Positions 39,788-40,871 of a DNA stretch of 40,871 bases are shown one piece after another; position 1 is the stretch's first letter, and every line of letters starts with the position of its first letter. The translations under genes were made by a program, and so were the position numbers. The notes below the pieces were generated by a model. That model saw nothing but the letters and a program-made list of their open reading frames with translations. It was not told the DNA's origin and did not search any database. Source of the stretch: Geminisphaera colitermitum TAV2 (lineage in GTDB: Bacteria > Verrucomicrobiota > Verrucomicrobiia > Opitutales > Opitutaceae); NCBI RefSeq assembly GCF_000171235.2, contig NZ_ABEA03000215.1, positions 1 through 40,871 on the forward strand, in the 5' to 3' direction.

Positions 39788-40871
39788 ATGAAACACGTCC
39801 GTCGCCTCACTGACCGAGTCGCCAATCAAATCGCCGCCGGCGAGGTGATTGAGCGCCCGGCGGCTGTCATCAAGGAACTCATGGAAAACTCCCTCGACGC
39901 CGGCGCCACGCGCATCGAGGTGGAGTTCGCCCACGGCGGGCGCTCGCTCATGCGCATCGAGGACAACGGGCACGGCATGTTGCGCGACGACGCCGTCCTC
40001 GCCATCGAACGCCACGCCACGAGCAAAATCAACGAAGCCGACGACCTCAACAGCCTCGGCTCCTTCGGCTTTCGCGGGGAGGCGCTGCCCTCCATCGCCT
40101 CCGTATCCAAATTTACGCTACAAACCCGTCCCGCCGGCAGCGACTCCGGCACGGAGGTCCACATCAACGGCGGCAAGCTCGTCCACGTCCGCGACTGCGG
40201 ACGCGCCGTGGGCACGCGCATTGAAGTCGCGCAACTCTTCAACTCCGTCCCCGCCCGCCGCAAATTCCTCAAGACCGACGCCACCGAATCCGCGCACATC
40301 ATCAGTTGCGTGCGCCTCTACGCCCTGGCCTTCCCCAGCGTGTCGTTCACCCTGATCGAAGACGGCCGCACCATCTTTCGCTCCCCCGAATGCCCCGCCC
40401 TCGTGGATCGCGTGGCCGAGATCTTTGGCGGCCAGCTCGCCTCCACCCTCATCCCCATCGACGCCCACGACGACGGCATGGAACTACGCGGCCTCATCGC
40501 CCGTCCCGGCCCCGGCCGTGCCACGCGCCACGAAATGATCACCTTCGTCAACCAGCGCCCCGTTGACAACCGCACCCTCACCTACGCCCTGATCGAAAGC
40601 TACCACGACATGATGCCCAAAGGCCGTTACCCCGCCGCCTTTCTCTTCATCGACATCGACCCCGCCCAAGTGGACGTCAACGTGCACCCCGCCAAGCGCG
40701 AAGTCCGCTTCCGCAGCGAACCGCAAGTGCGCGGCTTCGTCATCCGCAGCGTCCTGCAAACCCTCCGCGAACTCGGTCCCCTGCCCGGCGCGTCCAGCCT
40801 CACCAACACAACCACCGACAACCCCTCCCCCCTCCCCCCCCCGGTACCCGCCAGCAACATCCCGCAAACCC
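39788..40871 (+). CDS. mutL: DNA mismatch repair protein MutL, N-terminal part (3' end outside window)
   Basis: Couples MutS mismatch recognition to strand removal. 361 codons are present: the whole GHKL ATPase and the following transducer domain, up to the linker. Motifs are [20 protein letters not shown] with catalytic E30, NSLDAGA (N34), DNGHGM (59-64), ATSKI and [17 protein letters not shown]. Also present is the late [11 protein letters not shown] motif with the ATP-binding lysine. The window ends in the linker, where CCCCTC6TC9 encodes [10 protein letters not shown]. The dimerisation domain is beyond the edge. A slip in the linker runs would remove that domain and could produce a mutator state. 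The ATG at 39788 follows CTTTTC. Confidence 0.96.
   Translation, partial: MKHVRRLTDRVANQIAAGEVIERPAAVIKELMENSLDAGATRIEVEFAHGGRSLMRIEDNGHGMLRDDAVLAIERHATSKINEADDLNSLGSFGFRGEALPSIASVSKFTLQTRPAGSDSGTEVHINGGKLVHVRDCGRAVGTRIEVAQLFNSVPARRKFLKTDATESAHIISCVRLYALAFPSVSFTLIEDGRTIFRSPECPALVDRVAEIFGGQLASTLIPIDAHDDGMELRGLIARPGPGRATRHEMITFVNQRPVDNRTLTYALIESYHDMMPKGRYPAAFLFIDIDPAQVDVNVHPAKREVRFRSEPQVRGFVIRSVLQTLRELGPLPGASSLTNTTTDNPSPLPPPVPASNIPQT
40827..40842 (+). repeat. C6-T-C9 tract in the MutL linker
   Basis: CCCCT is followed by C6 (40827-40832), T and C9 (40834-40842). It sits between the ATPase and dimerisation domains and is in frame so far as the window shows. Confidence 0.85.

Noticed and set aside
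1-40871. tRNA or rRNA genes, prophage, integrase or transposase genes
   Set aside because: I looked on both strands and found no cloverleaf, rRNA segment or recombinase motif that I could support.

Overview
The window looks like a chromosomal segment of a GC-rich Verrucomicrobiota bacterium, most likely of the Opitutales/Opitutaceae. The basis is content, not a database search: PEP-CTERM proteins, pseudopilins ending in a YFDGHV motif, a giant autotransporter-type beta-strand-repeat protein, LacI regulators beside polysaccharide-degradation genes, a GPH-type sugar symporter, and many intergenic inverted repeats. Recognisable Shine-Dalgarno sequences are almost absent; several starts follow a C/T-rich leader instead.

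Layout. 1-5.1 kb is housekeeping: the 3' end of hemL (+), serS (-) and an aroA-cmk-plsC operon (-). 5.2-11.4 kb holds a LacI regulator (+) and a minus-strand cluster of pseudopilin, PEP-CTERM protein, pectate-lyase-fold protein and alkaline-phosphatase-superfamily hydrolase. 11.5-13.4 kb has a hotdog thioesterase (-) and argG (+). 14.1-20.8 kb is one 2222-residue beta-strand-repeat surface protein with a PEP-CTERM tail. 21.2-25.3 kb encodes a heterodimeric ABC exporter (-). 25.5-27.8 kb is a CPA2 cation/proton antiporter (+). 28.1-37.4 kb is a polysaccharide-utilisation cluster: LacI (-), pseudopilin, PEP-CTERM protein, clan GH-A-like hydrolase, GPH symporter and PL8 lyase. 37.5-40.9 kb has a lone DUF433 protein (-), argH (+) and the 5' part of mutL (+).

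Two features stand out. First, about twenty long C or G runs (8 to 21 nt) are scattered through genes and spacers, many inside the motif CCCCT(C)n. Seven are exactly 13 nt. Inside genes they lie in loops, linkers or terminal extensions of hemL, aroA (twice), a thioesterase, the giant surface protein, the glycoside hydrolase, the PL8 lyase, argH and mutL, and all of these keep the frame. The exception is one ABC exporter subunit: its membrane and ATPase halves are in different frames, the break sits at a G14 run, and 13 would restore the frame. Slippage-based phase variation, or a homopolymer sequencing error, is the direct reading.

Second, the spacers are filled with several families of small palindromic, MITE-like elements. 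One family lies as two inverted 176-bp copies on either side of the partner ABC subunit, so recombination between them could flip that gene. Another has perfect 25-bp terminal inverted repeats. The two polysaccharide clusters share a layout (LacI regulator, pseudopilin, PEP-CTERM protein, carbohydrate-active enzyme) that may be one modular surface system.
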